From: Paludibacter sp.
Lineage (GTDB): Bacteria > Bacteroidota > Bacteroidia > Bacteroidales > Paludibacteraceae
Length of the DNA stretch: 64,000 nucleotides
NCBI GenBank assembly: GCA_019163375.1
Contig: JAFLKK010000005.1
Span: forward strand, 97,511-161,510
Reading direction: 5' to 3'
Part shown: one piece after another, positions 26,198 to 35,827 of the stretch
Position numbering within the stretch: the stretch's first letter is position 1
Layout: each line of letters opens with the position of its first letter
The notes under the pieces: model-generated
Seen by the model: only the letters and a program-made list of their open reading frames with translations
Databases searched by the model: none
What the model was told of the DNA's origin: nothing
Translations under genes and position numbers: made by a program

Positions 26198-27277
26198 ATG
26201 GGTAAAATTTCAGATGTAGTTAAACCGGGTGTGGTTACAGGAACTGACTTGCAGTTTATCTTTCAAGTTGCTAAAGAAAATGGTTTTGCAATTCCGGCAG
26301 TAAACGTTGTAGGTTCTTCGACCGTAAACGCTATTTTGGAAGCTGCAAAAGTTGCTAATGCTCCGGTAATGATTCAGTTCTCTAATGGAGGTGCTGCTTT
26401 CAATGCTGGTAAAGGTTTAAAATTGGAAGGTCAACAAGCAGCTATCTTAGGTGCTATTGCTGGTGCTAAACACATTCATACACTGGCTGAAGCTTATGGT
26501 GTACGTGTTGTATTGCATACCGACCATGCTGCTAAAAAATTACTTCCTTGGATTGACGGTTTGTTGGATGCAAGCGAAAAAAACTTTGCTGAAACAGGCA
26601 AACCACTTTTCAGTTCGCACATGCTTGATCTTTCTGAAGAACCTCTTGATGAAAACATCGAAATCTGCGAAAAATACTTAACTCGTATGAGTAAAATGGG
26701 TATGACCTTGGAAATGGAATTGGGTATCACCGGTGGGGAAGAAGATGGTGTTGACAACAGCGATGTTGACAATAGCTTGCTTTACACTCAACCAGAAGAT
26801 GTGTACAAAGTATATGCTGCTTTAAGCAAAATTTCTCCAAACTTTACAGTTGCTGCTTCTTTTGGTAACGTACATGGTGTTTACAAACCGGGTAATGTAA
26901 AATTGACCCCTGTAATTTTGAAAAATTCTCAGGAATATATCAGAGCTAAAGCGGGAATTTCAGATGCACATCCTGTAAACTTTGTATTCCACGGAGGATC
27001 GGGTTCTTCACACGAAGAAATTCGCGAAGCAATCAGCTATGGTGTTATTAAGATGAATATCGACACTGATACTCAATGGGCTTTCTGGGATGGCGTACGT
27101 GGCTTTGAAGCTAAAAATCGTGAGTACTTGCAAGGTCAGATCGGAAATCCTGAAGGAGCTGAAAAACCGAACAAAAAATACTATGACCCACGTGTATGGT
27201 TACGCAAAGGTGAAGAAGCTCTTATTGCTCGTTTGCAAGTAGCTTTCGAAGATTTGAATGCTATCAACAGTCTTTAA
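26198..27277 (+). CDS. fba: Fructose-bisphosphate aldolase, class II
   Basis: This 359-residue zinc enzyme of glycolysis and gluconeogenesis cleaves fructose 1,6-bisphosphate. The metal ligands are in VVLHTDHAAKK near residues 108-118, in MTLEMELGITGG near 169-180, in FGNVHGVYKPG and in FVFHGGSGSSHEEI near 265-278. Those motifs are the E. coli FbaA (class IIA) type. Codon use is strongly biased to Bacteroidota preferred codons, as expected of a highly expressed gene. It has a TAnnTTTG -7 box with a leader of about 125 nt and a strong terminator. Confidence 0.96.
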   Translation: MGKISDVVKPGVVTGTDLQFIFQVAKENGFAIPAVNVVGSSTVNAILEAAKVANAPVMIQFSNGGAAFNAGKGLKLEGQQAAILGAIAGAKHIHTLAEAYGVRVVLHTDHAAKKLLPWIDGLLDASEKNFAETGKPLFSSHMLDLSEEPLDENIEICEKYLTRMSKMGMTLEMELGITGGEEDGVDNSDVDNSLLYTQPEDVYKVYAALSKISPNFTVAASFGNVHGVYKPGNVKLTPVILKNSQEYIRAKAGISDAHPVNFVFHGGSGSSHEEIREAISYGVIKMNIDTDTQWAFWDGVRGFEAKNREYLQGQIGNPEGAEKPNKKYYDPRVWLRKGEEALIARLQVAFEDLNAINSL

Positions 27278-27315
27278 ATTGAAATACTATTGATAAGAAC
27301 TTGTCAATAAAAATT

Positions 27316-27349
27316 AAGCCGTTTTGGAATCTCCAAAACGGCTTTTTTT
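27316..27349 (+). terminator. Bidirectional terminator after fba
   Basis: AAGCCGTTTTGG and CCAAAACGGCTT form a 12-bp stem with a 5-nt loop, followed by seven T. Confidence 0.85.
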
Positions 27350-27383
27350 GTTTTAAACAGGCTGGGAGTAAAGCTCCTAAGAA

Positions 27384-27602
27384 TCATTTTTTGAACGTAG
27401 AAATATACAACTCCTCCACCTTGGTTCTTGCCCATTGCGTTTTGCGTAAAAATTTCAAACTCGAGTTTATACTGGGGTTTTCGTGAAAACAATTGATGCG
27501 AATCAATCTATCCAACTCTTCCCAACCGTACTGTTTGAGTAATTGTTCCAAAATAGCTTTTAGAGTCAAACCATGTAACGGATCATTTGATTGTGTATTC
27601 AT
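27384..27602 (-). CDS. VF530-family (DUF2132) small DNA-binding protein
   Basis: This 72-residue protein starts at the ATG at 27600-27602. Landmarks are [58 protein letters not shown]. This matches the VF530/DUF2132 family, for which a helical structure with a double-stranded-DNA-binding surface has been described. The 17 codons before this ATG are not supported. It is convergent with fba across the shared terminator. Confidence 0.85.
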   Translation of the reverse strand: MNTQSNDPLHGLTLKAILEQLLKQYGWEELDRLIRINCFHENPSINSSLKFLRKTQWARTKVEELYISTFKK

Positions 27603-27722
27603 TTTTTTGTGGCTATTGGATAAAAGAAAGTGCTCTAAACAAAAATTTCCCACTTTTCAGTGGGAAATTTTATAGATTGGGGCAGTATCAAACTACTCCT
27701 AAATGATTATTTCAATCACTAA

Positions 27723-28091
27723 TTAAGTAGTGATCATTTTGTAACCTTTACCATGAATGTTGATAATGATTACTTTTTGGTCATCTTTAAGAAGTTTACG
27801 CAATTTGCAGATATAAACATCCATGCTTCTTGCATTGTAATGGTTATCATCTTTCCAAATTGTTTTCAAAGCATATTTACGATCAAGGAATTCGTTAATG
27901 TTAGCAGCAAACAAAATAAGCAAGCTTAATTCTTTGTTGGTAAGTTTTGTAGGCTCACCTCCAGCTAAAGTTAATTGTTTCTTTGGTACATCGATTGAAT
28001 AAGCTCCAATGGTGTAAGTTGGTTGTTTTAACAACATGCTTAAGTCATCGTTTTCTTCGCCCTGAGCGACTTTGTCTTTTTCAGTTTTCAT
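27723..28091 (-). CDS. Stand-alone winged-helix DNA-binding protein of the OmpR/PhoB C-terminal type
   Basis: This 122-residue protein consists of a short acidic N-terminus followed by one OmpR/PhoB-type winged helix (about residues 27-120). Features are KLTNKELSLLILFAAN, DRKYALKTIWKDD, the recognition helix RSMDVYICKLRKLLKDD, and the wing HGKGYKMIT. There is no receiver domain, and I see no coding sequence for one upstream. The C-terminal half of the response regulator at 59546-60292 is a close relative (ARSMDVYICKLRKLL in both). It probably regulates transcription without direct phosphorylation. Confidence 0.85.
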   Translation of the reverse strand: MKTEKDKVAQGEENDDLSMLLKQPTYTIGAYSIDVPKKQLTLAGGEPTKLTNKELSLLILFAANINEFLDRKYALKTIWKDDNHYNARSMDVYICKLRKLLKDDQKVIIINIHGKGYKMITT

Positions 28092-28746
28092 TTTTTTTGA
28101 TTTTTAGAGAGTTAGTATTGTGATAGTGATTTCTTAATTTTTATTGACATTTAAAAACCTTTTTTGTAACAAAACATAGATAAATATATCTTAATGTGGT
28201 TGCTCGTAAGATTGTTATATTTAAACACCAAAACTACAAAAAAAGTTTGATAAAATTGCAATTTAGGTTAATCTATTTTCCACCAAATTGCACTTTTTTT
28301 TACTTCGTTTAATCAATATGGGGTCGAAAGATAATTCAAAAACTCCATTGATAAAGCAAAATCTTTATTTTTATTAAATTTTATTTTTGTTTGCAAAATA
28401 ATTTCAATATTTTGATATTTTACAACATTTAACTTACATTAATGGTCAATGTCGGTATTATCGTTCGAAAACCAAACAACTAATTATAAAATAGTAGAAT
28501 ATTGAAATTAAAAATGGTCCCTTCTTAACAGATTTTCAGGCCTTGGTTTTCAATTCACAAAGTAAATAGTTTTATTTGAATTAACCAAGAAAGAATTAAA
28601 TTATTATTGATTTTTTTTCTAAAAAAATCAATAAACTCATCAAAAAAGCTTCATTTGTACAAATTCCAAATTTCCCAAATTTAAAATTCACGAAAACTGA
28701 GATTATGGTTGAGAAATCGTAATCTTATTTTAGATATTGTGTGACA
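28092..28746. other. Gene-free AT-rich region of about 650 bp
   Basis: This stretch has no credible coding frame on either strand. It is very AT-rich, with runs of T and A and words such as TTTATTTTTATTAAATTTTA. One perfect 14-bp hairpin (TTATTGATTTTTTT at 28604-28617, complement at 28621-28634) is the only clear structure. It separates the winged-helix gene from the PFOR terminator and may hold the promoter of the winged-helix gene. Confidence 0.5.
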
Positions 28747-28781
28747 TAAAAAAGACTGCCCAAATTTGAGCAGTCTTCTTT
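28747..28781 (-). terminator. Terminator of the PFOR gene
   Basis: AAGACTGC (28752-28759) and GCAGTCTT (28770-28777) pair. On the minus strand the stem is followed by TTTTTTA. Confidence 0.75.
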
Positions 28782-28800
28782 AGAATATATGAATTATCAA

Positions 28801-31800
28801 TTAAAATTGACGTTCAGCCATACGTTTGTAACCTTCGTAACGCCATTTAGCATTAACTTCGGCTGCAGTAAACAGTTCTTGCGCTTCTGTTGGGAATTGT
28901 TTCATCAACGAAGTGTAACGTACTTCACCTTTCAAGAAATTCTGGAATTTATCCCATTGAGGTTCTTTCGAATCTAAAATCATTGGGTTCTTTCCTTCAG
29001 CTTCTAAGTCCGGATTGAAACGATACAAGTGCCAGTATCCACATTCAACGGCACGTTGTTGTTCGTCTTGAGCTTTACCCATTCCGGCAAGTAATCCGTG
29101 GCTGATACATGGAGAATAAGCTATGATAACCGATGGTCCGTCAAATGCTTCCGCTTCACGAATTGCTTTCAAAGTTTGTGCTTGGTTTGCACCCATTGCG
29201 ATTTGCGCAACGTAAACATAACCATAAGTAGCAGCAATCATTCCTAAGTCTTTTTTGCGAACACGTTTACCTGAGGCAGCAAATTTAGCAACTGCACCAA
29301 CCGGAGTCGATTTAGAAGCTTGACCACCTGTGTTAGAATAGATCTCGGTATCCAAAACAAGGATATTTACGTTTTTACCTGAAGCAATTACGTGATCTAA
29401 TCCCCCGAAACCGATATCATACGCCCATCCGTCACCACCGATAATCCATTGCGATTTTTTGACAATATACTGAGTCAAATCAACAATTTGTTTTACTAAT
29501 GCACTTTCAGATGCTTTTACTAACGGTGTAATTTTCTTTTCAAGAATTACAGTTTCGTCAGCAATTTCGCGTTTTTCAATCCATTCAGCAAACAAAGCTT
29601 TCAACTCGTCAGAAACAGTAGCATCAGATTGAGCAGCAGTAAACAAACGAACCAAACGCTCACGCATGTTGTCGTTTGCGAATACCATACCTAAACCAAA
29701 TTCTGCGTTGTCTTCAAACAAAGAGTTAGCAAAAGCTGGTCCACGACCTTCTTCGTTTACTGTATATGGAGTAGAAGGAGCAGAGGCAGAGTAAATAGAG
29801 CTACAACCGGTTGCATTAGCAATTAATTGACGGCTACCGAAAAGTTGAGAAACTAATTTTACATAAGGAGTTTCACCACAACCAGCACAAGCACCAGAGA
29901 ACTCGAACAACGGCGTAGCCAATTGAGAGTTTTTCACGTTGCCTTTAATATCCACTAAGTGTTGTTTGCTTTTTACTTCAGTTGCACAATAATCCCAGTT
30001 ATCCTGGTTTGGATATTGAGTATCGATAGGCACTAACTCCAATGCTTTGTTACCCTTATTACCCGGACAAACATCCACACAGTTGTTACAACCCATACAG
30101 TCAAGTACGTCGACTTGAATGCGGAATGCGGTATCAACAAATTGCTTTCCGTTCGTTTTAAGCATATCGGTAAACGGTGCATTTGCTTGTTCGGCTTGAT
30201 CTAGGATAAATGGACGAATAGCAGCGTGAGGACAAACATAAGCACATTGGTTACATTGAATACAGTTTGAAGAATTCCAAACAGGTACAAATGCAGCTAC
30301 ACCACGTTTTTCATGTTTACTGGTACTATTTTCCCAGGTACCATCTTCGCGACCTTTAAATGCAGAAACAGGAAGGCTATCACCATCTTGTGCATTAATA
30401 GGACGAACGATATCACCAATAAATACTGGTACAATATCAGTGATTGCTTCAGTTCCATCAACTAAGTTAGCCCATTCTGCAGGAATTTCCACTTTTGTGT
30501 ACTCTCCACCACGATCAACAGCTGCGTAGTTTTTGTTTACAATACTTTCACCTTTTTTACCGTATGATTTATTGATAGCATATTTCATTTTTTCCACTGC
30601 CAATTCGTAAGGAACAACATTGGTAATTTTGAAGAATGCTGATTGAAGAATAGTATTGGTACGATTTCCTAAACCAATTTGCTCTGCAATGTTTGTTGCA
30701 TCGATAATATAAAGGCTGATGTTATTAGCAGCTAAATATTTTTTTACTTTGGTAGGTAAGTTTTTCTTTACTTCTTCTTCGTTCCAAATTGTATTCAATA
30801 AGAAAGTACCATTTTTCTTCAATCCTTTGGTCACATCATACAACTTCAAATAAGCCTGAACGTGACAAGCCACGAAGTTAGGAGTAGTAACCAAATAGGT
30901 CGAACGAATTGGAGTTTCGCCAAAACGTAAGTGAGAACAAGTAAAACCACCTGATTTTTTTGAATCGTATGCAAAATATGCCTGGCAATATTTATCTGTG
31001 TTGTCACCAATAATCTTGATAGAGTTTTTGTTAGCACCTACAGTACCATCAGCACCTAAACCATAGAATTTTGCTTCGATAGTTCCGGCTCCACCCAATG
31101 CAATCTCTTCTTTCAATGGAAGTGAAGTGAATGTAACATCATCAACAATACCTACTGTGAAGTGATTTTTTGGTTCTGGTAATGCAAGGTTTTCGTAAAC
31201 CGAAAGTACTTGAGCTGGCGTAAAGTCTTTTGAAGACAAACCATAACGACCACCAACTACGATTGGTTGTTCCGGAGTACCATACAATACGTCTTTTACA
31301 TCAAGATACAATGGTTCGCCACCAGCACCAGGTTCTTTTGTACGATCTAAAACGCAAATACGTTTTGCTGTTTTAGGTAATACTGACAAGAAGTGTTTAG
31401 CTGAGAACGGACGATATAAGTGAACAGATACCAAACCTACTTTTTCGCCATTTTCAATTAAGTGGTCGATACCTTCGCGGATAGCTTCGGTAGAAGAACC
31501 CATAGCAATAATTACGCGATCTGCATCTTCAGCACCGTAATAATCAAACAAACCGTATTTACGTCCGGTTAATTTGTTCATTTCGTTCATATAATGCTCA
31601 ACTACTTCAGGAATTGCATCGTAGAAAGGGTTACAAGCTTCGCGAGCCTGGAAATAAATATCTGGATTTTGAGCAGTACCACGAACAACTGGGTTCTCAT
31701 TGTTCAATGCACGTTCACGGAAACCTTTAAGGGCTTCTTGGTCAACAAGTGGAGCCAAGTCTTCCTGGTCCAGTTGCTCAATTTTTTGAATTTCGTGTGA

Positions 31801-32334
31801 AGTACGGAAACCGTCGAAAAAGTGTACAAATGGTACGCGGGTTTTGATAGAAGCTAAGTGAGCCACAGCGGCCAAATCCATAACTTCTTGTACAGAACCG
31901 GTTGCTAACATTGCGCATCCAACCTGACGTACAGCCATCACATCTTGGTGGTCACCAAAGATTGATAGTGCATGTGAAGCCAAAGCACGAGCCGAAACGT
32001 GATAAACACCCGGAAGTAATTCTCCGGCTACTTTATACATGTTCGGGATCATTAGCAACAAACCTTGAGAAGCTGTGAAAGTAGTAGTCAAAGCTCCAGC
32101 TTGTAGTGCTCCGTGCATAGCGGCAGCAGCACCTGCTTCCGATTGCATTTCTTGTACTTGTACTTTTTCGCCGAAAATGTTTTTACGACCTGTTGATGCC
32201 CATTCATCTACATATTCAGCCATTGTAGTGGATGGTGTGATAGGATAAATAGCAGAAACTTCGGTGAACATATATGCGATATGTGCCGCAGCTTGATTTC
32301 CATCACAGGTTAAAAATTTTTTAGATTTAGCCAT
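28801..32334 (-). CDS. nifJ: Pyruvate:ferredoxin (flavodoxin) oxidoreductase
   Basis: This single-chain PFOR of 1177 residues oxidises pyruvate and CoA to acetyl-CoA, CO2 and reduced ferredoxin in anaerobic metabolism. The N-terminal pyrimidine-binding domain starts near YPITPSTTMAEYVDEW. Two [4Fe-4S] clusters are held by CIQCNQCAYVCP (about 690) and CMGCNNCVDVCP (about 744). A further Cys-rich segment CAGCGETPYVKLV precedes the TPP domain, with GGDGWAYDIGFGGLDHVI and DTEIYSNTGGQ binding TPP-Mg. The enzyme implies anaerobic or microaerophilic life. It is monocistronic. Confidence 0.95.
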   Translation of the reverse strand: MAKSKKFLTCDGNQAAAHIAYMFTEVSAIYPITPSTTMAEYVDEWASTGRKNIFGEKVQVQEMQSEAGAAAAMHGALQAGALTTTFTASQGLLLMIPNMYKVAGELLPGVYHVSARALASHALSIFGDHQDVMAVRQVGCAMLATGSVQEVMDLAAVAHLASIKTRVPFVHFFDGFRTSHEIQKIEQLDQEDLAPLVDQEALKGFRERALNNENPVVRGTAQNPDIYFQAREACNPFYDAIPEVVEHYMNEMNKLTGRKYGLFDYYGAEDADRVIIAMGSSTEAIREGIDHLIENGEKVGLVSVHLYRPFSAKHFLSVLPKTAKRICVLDRTKEPGAGGEPLYLDVKDVLYGTPEQPIVVGGRYGLSSKDFTPAQVLSVYENLALPEPKNHFTVGIVDDVTFTSLPLKEEIALGGAGTIEAKFYGLGADGTVGANKNSIKIIGDNTDKYCQAYFAYDSKKSGGFTCSHLRFGETPIRSTYLVTTPNFVACHVQAYLKLYDVTKGLKKNGTFLLNTIWNEEEVKKNLPTKVKKYLAANNISLYIIDATNIAEQIGLGNRTNTILQSAFFKITNVVPYELAVEKMKYAINKSYGKKGESIVNKNYAAVDRGGEYTKVEIPAEWANLVDGTEAITDIVPVFIGDIVRPINAQDGDSLPVSAFKGREDGTWENSTSKHEKRGVAAFVPVWNSSNCIQCNQCAYVCPHAAIRPFILDQAEQANAPFTDMLKTNGKQFVDTAFRIQVDVLDCMGCNNCVDVCPGNKGNKALELVPIDTQYPNQDNWDYCATEVKSKQHLVDIKGNVKNSQLATPLFEFSGACAGCGETPYVKLVSQLFGSRQLIANATGCSSIYSASAPSTPYTVNEEGRGPAFANSLFEDNAEFGLGMVFANDNMRERLVRLFTAAQSDATVSDELKALFAEWIEKREIADETVILEKKITPLVKASESALVKQIVDLTQYIVKKSQWIIGGDGWAYDIGFGGLDHVIASGKNVNILVLDTEIYSNTGGQASKSTPVGAVAKFAASGKRVRKKDLGMIAATYGYVYVAQIAMGANQAQTLKAIREAEAFDGPSVIIAYSPCISHGLLAGMGKAQDEQQRAVECGYWHLYRFNPDLEAEGKNPMILDSKEPQWDKFQNFLKGEVRYTSLMKQFPTEAQELFTAAEVNAKWRYEGYKRMAERQF

Positions 32335-32480
32335 TTTGTTAGAAATTTATTAATAATTATTTGAGTTATTTTTTGTGTTATTAAAGAATCTCTTGTTCCT
32401 GAAGCGGAGGTTGAGATTAGTATCGTATATGTTCCCTTGTATAAATGTGCCAAAAGGGCTTGGCTTTGTTTAATGTCTTG

Positions 32481-33665
32481 TTAGTATAAGAATCCAAATA
32501 ACCACAATGGAATTACACTTTTATTCCCTACTTCAATATCATCAACCGCGTACAATGCTTTCGAATATAGCTTACCACCTTCGGGTTTGCTCTCACATCT
32601 GAAATGGTATTTGAGATCAATACAAAAATCAAGGTGATATTTGCAGATATTCACCTTGTGGCAGGCATGTAATGCATTGTAAAAGAATGTCTTGCGCTCA
32701 GCTACTTTATCCACATTTCCCGGGCTTATCACATACATCAGATTGGTGTTGTGAACGTAAACCTGATTCGGCTTTTTTGGATATTCATCCCCTTCGGCGT
32801 AGAGCATATTCAGCAATCGTGCGTCTTTGAGGTACTTTAAGTAATTCATGATGGTAGCACGTGAAACACCAATATCTTTACTCATCTGGCTAACGTTAGG
32901 TGCCGAAGGTGCACTTTTCATTATCTGATAAAGTAATTTTCTTATTTTTGATAAATACTTCAATTCTATCTGTTTAATTAACAGAATATCTACTTCCAAC
33001 ATCATATTCATGGTTTTTAGCAGATTCTCGGAGAAATTTCGTTCCTCTAAAAAGAATGGATAATATCCATGATGTAAATAAGCCTGAAAGTATTCGAGAG
33101 GTTGAACTTGTTTGCAAATATCCTGCGCTATTTGCACATGATTTTGCATGATTTCGCTCAAAGTATATGAAGGAAACGATGTTCCTGATTGTAGATTTAA
33201 GAATTCGCGGAATGAAAAACCCCGCAAGTTATAGGAGGCAACGATACCTTGAAGATCTTCATTATCTTCAATCAACCGCATTACCGAAGAGCCTGAAAAA
33301 ACAATGTGTAATTGTGGAAAACGATCGTAACACTCACGCAATTCTTTCGACCAGTTTTCGTACTTAAATGTTTGGTCAATCAAAAGGGTCTTTCCACCTT
33401 GCTTGCAAAACGCTTCAGCAAACTCTACCAGGCTGTGTTCCGAAAAATAGAAATGATTGAAGCTAATATACAGGCAACTTCTGTCTGTTCCAAAATTTTC
33501 CTTGGCGTATTGCAACAAAAATGAGGTTTTGCCTACACCACGACTGCCCTTTATACCAATCAGGCGATGAGTCCAGTCGATTTCGTCCATCAACAAACGC
33601 CTTACCGGTAACTGTATGTGATCAACTAAATACTTGTGTGTTTTGAAAAACGCCTCCATTTGCAT
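32481..33665 (-). CDS. AAA_14-type ATPase with C-terminal winged-helix/DUF4143-like region
   Basis: This 394-residue protein has a P-loop GSRGVGKTSFLLQYA near residues 38-52, a Walker B-like LHIVFSGSSVMRL segment near residues 116-128, and GFSFREFLNLQSG after it. That is the pattern of AAA_14 ATPases. The C-terminal part has a helix-turn-helix (MSKDIGVSRATIMNYLKYLKDARLL) and a DUF4143-like end. These proteins are common and dispensable in Bacteroidota and archaea; the role is unknown, though they are often regarded as mobile or toxin-linked. Confidence 0.8.
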   Translation of the reverse strand: MQMEAFFKTHKYLVDHIQLPVRRLLMDEIDWTHRLIGIKGSRGVGKTSFLLQYAKENFGTDRSCLYISFNHFYFSEHSLVEFAEAFCKQGGKTLLIDQTFKYENWSKELRECYDRFPQLHIVFSGSSVMRLIEDNEDLQGIVASYNLRGFSFREFLNLQSGTSFPSYTLSEIMQNHVQIAQDICKQVQPLEYFQAYLHHGYYPFFLEERNFSENLLKTMNMMLEVDILLIKQIELKYLSKIRKLLYQIMKSAPSAPNVSQMSKDIGVSRATIMNYLKYLKDARLLNMLYAEGDEYPKKPNQVYVHNTNLMYVISPGNVDKVAERKTFFYNALHACHKVNICKYHLDFCIDLKYHFRCESKPEGGKLYSKALYAVDDIEVGNKSVIPLWLFGFLY

Positions 33666-33676
33666 TTATTTTGATA

Positions 33677-33684
33677 CAAAAGTA
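33677..33684 (-). promoter_or_regulatory. -7 box of the AAA_14 ATPase gene
   Basis: It reads TACTTTTG on the minus strand, 12 nt before the start codon. Confidence 0.55.
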
Positions 33685-33936
33685 AGGAAAAAATTCTATT
33701 TTGCAATGCAGAGATAGCAAAATTAGTATCTTTTACACTGAAGGGCATTGAAAAACTCAAGTTACTAGGAGAATACGAAGAAAAAATGAATAATTATTTA
33801 ATCTATAGTCATATTTCTAATTCTATACAGTTTTTCAAATTATATTATAGATAAATAATTGATTTGCAATGTAAAATTGAGTGATTAAAAATTCATTTCT
33901 TGTTTGATGCTATCTGTAATTTTCAAATAAAACGAC

Positions 33937-34875
33937 TTATTTTATATCACTTATAGCTTTAAAGATAACTCCTTCATATTTGGCCAGCGTATTGCATTTC
34001 TTTATATTTTTAAATATTTTTCGTCCATCTTCGAATGCTTCGGAATGATAAGCCCAAAGCTCAACAAATCGTCTAAGCAAATGTAAATCGCCCGAATATT
34101 TTTTCTTACAATACTCAATAACAGACAAATGAAAGTCGCGTATCATTCTCACCCTTTGATCATGTGTAAGTTCTTGTCCACGTATTTCGGACAATAAAAA
34201 GGGTTGTTGAAGTATACCACGCCCAATCATAAACCGATGGACCATTGGAGATAATGTTCGAATCTTTTCTATTTCAGCAATGCTTGTGATATCACCATTG
34301 TAGCACACCGGATGTTTTAAAAGAGGAGCATAGCGCACAAATTCATCAACATACACCTCACCCTTGTACATTTGCTTACCAAGCCGGGGATGAATAATTA
34401 CTTCTTCGAGCGGATAGTTATTGAATATTGGAATGAGTTCTTCAAATTCAGAAGTTTCATCTTGACCCAATCTGCATTTAATTGAAATTTTAAGCTTTGT
34501 GGTTGAGAAAATTCCATCTAACATTTCAGCAATACGAGCAGGTTGCGACAACAATCCTGCCCCCATACTTTTATCAACTACTCTTGAAAATGGGCAACCT
34601 AAGTTTATATTCACCTCGGTATATTGATGCTGATGGCAAAGTTCTTCGAATCGTTGAAACGCATCGGCTTTATTCCCAAGAAACTGTGGAACAGGTGTTT
34701 GAAATGTATTATTAGTAGGGAGAATATCGTTGCATTGACTTGGACGATAAAAATCGCCATTTTGCACTCTGATAAAAGGTGAAAAAGTTTTGTCAAACTT
34801 ACCAATATGTTCGGTATAAGCTTCTCTGAAAATCCAATCAGTAAGTCCTTGTAAAGGAGCTAAATATATTTGCAT
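33937..34875 (-). CDS. dus: tRNA-dihydrouridine synthase (Dus family)
   Basis: This FMN-dependent enzyme reduces specific uridines of tRNA to dihydrouridine. I use the ATG at 34873-34875 (MQIYLAPLQGLTDWIFR), giving 312 residues; an upstream TTG lies in the -7 box at 34903-34910. Motifs are APLQGLTD (FMN site), NINLGCPFSRVVDKSMGAGLL with the catalytic Cys, ISIKCRLG, and IIHPRLGKQMYKGEV, which normally reads HxRxxxQ. MVHRFMIGRGILQQPFLL is the phosphate-binding end. The paralogue (DusA, B or C) cannot be decided here. Confidence 0.9.
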   Translation of the reverse strand: MQIYLAPLQGLTDWIFREAYTEHIGKFDKTFSPFIRVQNGDFYRPSQCNDILPTNNTFQTPVPQFLGNKADAFQRFEELCHQHQYTEVNINLGCPFSRVVDKSMGAGLLSQPARIAEMLDGIFSTTKLKISIKCRLGQDETSEFEELIPIFNNYPLEEVIIHPRLGKQMYKGEVYVDEFVRYAPLLKHPVCYNGDITSIAEIEKIRTLSPMVHRFMIGRGILQQPFLLSEIRGQELTHDQRVRMIRDFHLSVIEYCKKKYSGDLHLLRRFVELWAYHSEAFEDGRKIFKNIKKCNTLAKYEGVIFKAISDIK

Positions 34876-34902
34876 GTTTTTCTGTTTTATGAAAAAGGAG
34901 TG

Positions 34903-34910
34903 CAAATATA
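34903..34910 (-). promoter_or_regulatory. -7 box of the dus promoter
   Basis: It reads TATATTTG on the minus strand and overlaps the TTG that would begin the longer frame. Confidence 0.55.
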
Positions 34911-34964
34911 CGGAATTTTGAGGTAGGGTAGAGGGTTGAAACTTTATGTTGATTGAAATTCGAA

Positions 34965-35384
34965 TTATTTAGCTTTCTTAGAACGCATTGCTTTTATTTT
35001 TTTTAAACTGATATTACTGCAATATTTTTTATAATCATCTGTTTCAAGACCAATAAGAGCTACTTTTCCTTGGTGATCGAAGTGAAATCCCCAACCATAT
35101 CGTTTGGCCAACGCTGAAGAACGTAAACAAGCTTGACCCTTTAAGAAGAATTCTTTCTTTGCAATGGCGTAGTGAGATGCCGCTAAATCATTTCTTATGG
35201 CATAAACACGAAAGATAATTTCATCGGAAGTAAATGCATAAGGCTGTTGACTGATGAGTTCAAATTGAATTGTTGCCACTGATGGCGCACTTACATTTAA
35301 AGGTGGAATTTGCCCGGTGACAGCCGGACAGTCATCGGCCACTTCGATAAACGTGTCAAAATAATTCGTTGTATGAACAATCAT
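34965..35384 (-). CDS. DUF6157-like conserved protein
   Basis: This 139-residue soluble protein contains HTTNYFDTFIEVADDCPAVTG near the N-terminus, YAFTSDEIIFRVYA in the middle and LAKRYGWGFHFDHQGKVALIG near residue 95. From memory this matches DUF6157, a widespread small family without known function. It lies 50 nt after the DUF423 gene on the same strand and so may be the last gene of the transcript that starts with the ABC exporter genes. Confidence 0.7.
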   Translation of the reverse strand: MIVHTTNYFDTFIEVADDCPAVTGQIPPLNVSAPSVATIQFELISQQPYAFTSDEIIFRVYAIRNDLAASHYAIAKKEFFLKGQACLRSSALAKRYGWGFHFDHQGKVALIGLETDDYKKYCSNISLKKIKAMRSKKAK

Positions 35385-35434
35385 AATAACATATCATTTA
35401 ATTTGTTATGCCATAGATCTAAACTTATGCTTTA

Positions 35435-35812
35435 TTACTTTGAGTTAGTGAGTTTACGACAATGTATCATTAAAAGAAACCATGCCGCAATCCAAACCGT
35501 ACCACCAAATGGTGTAATAATTCCCAACGCTTTAATGCCTGTGATAGTCATAACATAGAGTGAACCTGAAAATAACAGTATTCCCAATACGAATAAATAT
35601 CCCGACCATTTCAACGCTTTTGAAATATTGAAATGCATCAAAACACCTACCGCCAATAGAGTAAAAGTGTGATAAAACTGATATTGAACACCCGTTTTAT
35701 AGACCTCAAGCATTTCCGGGCTAATCATTTTCTTCAATGCATGTGCCCCGAAAGCTCCGAGAACAACAGCCAACAGTCCACTTATAGCTGCTATCGTTAG
35801 TATTGATTTCAT
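35435..35812 (-). CDS. DUF423-family membrane protein (YgdD-like)
   Basis: This 125-residue protein has four transmembrane helices. It starts MKSILTIAAISGLLAVVLGAFGAHALKK, the invariant G-A-F-G-A-H-x-L-K motif of DUF423. MVITGIKALGIITPFGGTVWIAAW near the C-terminus is also typical. The function of the family is unknown. It lies 15 nt after the second ABC exporter subunit and is co-transcribed. Confidence 0.9.
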   Translation of the reverse strand: MKSILTIAAISGLLAVVLGAFGAHALKKMISPEMLEVYKTGVQYQFYHTFTLLAVGVLMHFNISKALKWSGYLFVLGILLFSGSLYVMTITGIKALGIITPFGGTVWIAAWFLLMIHCRKLTNSK

Positions 35813-35827
35813 ATAAAAGTCTTTTTG

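Noticed and set aside
32481-33665. Defence-related ATPase
   Set aside because: AAA_14/DUF4143 proteins are common and mobile in Bacteroidota, but no partner gene or effector domain is present that would make it a defence system.
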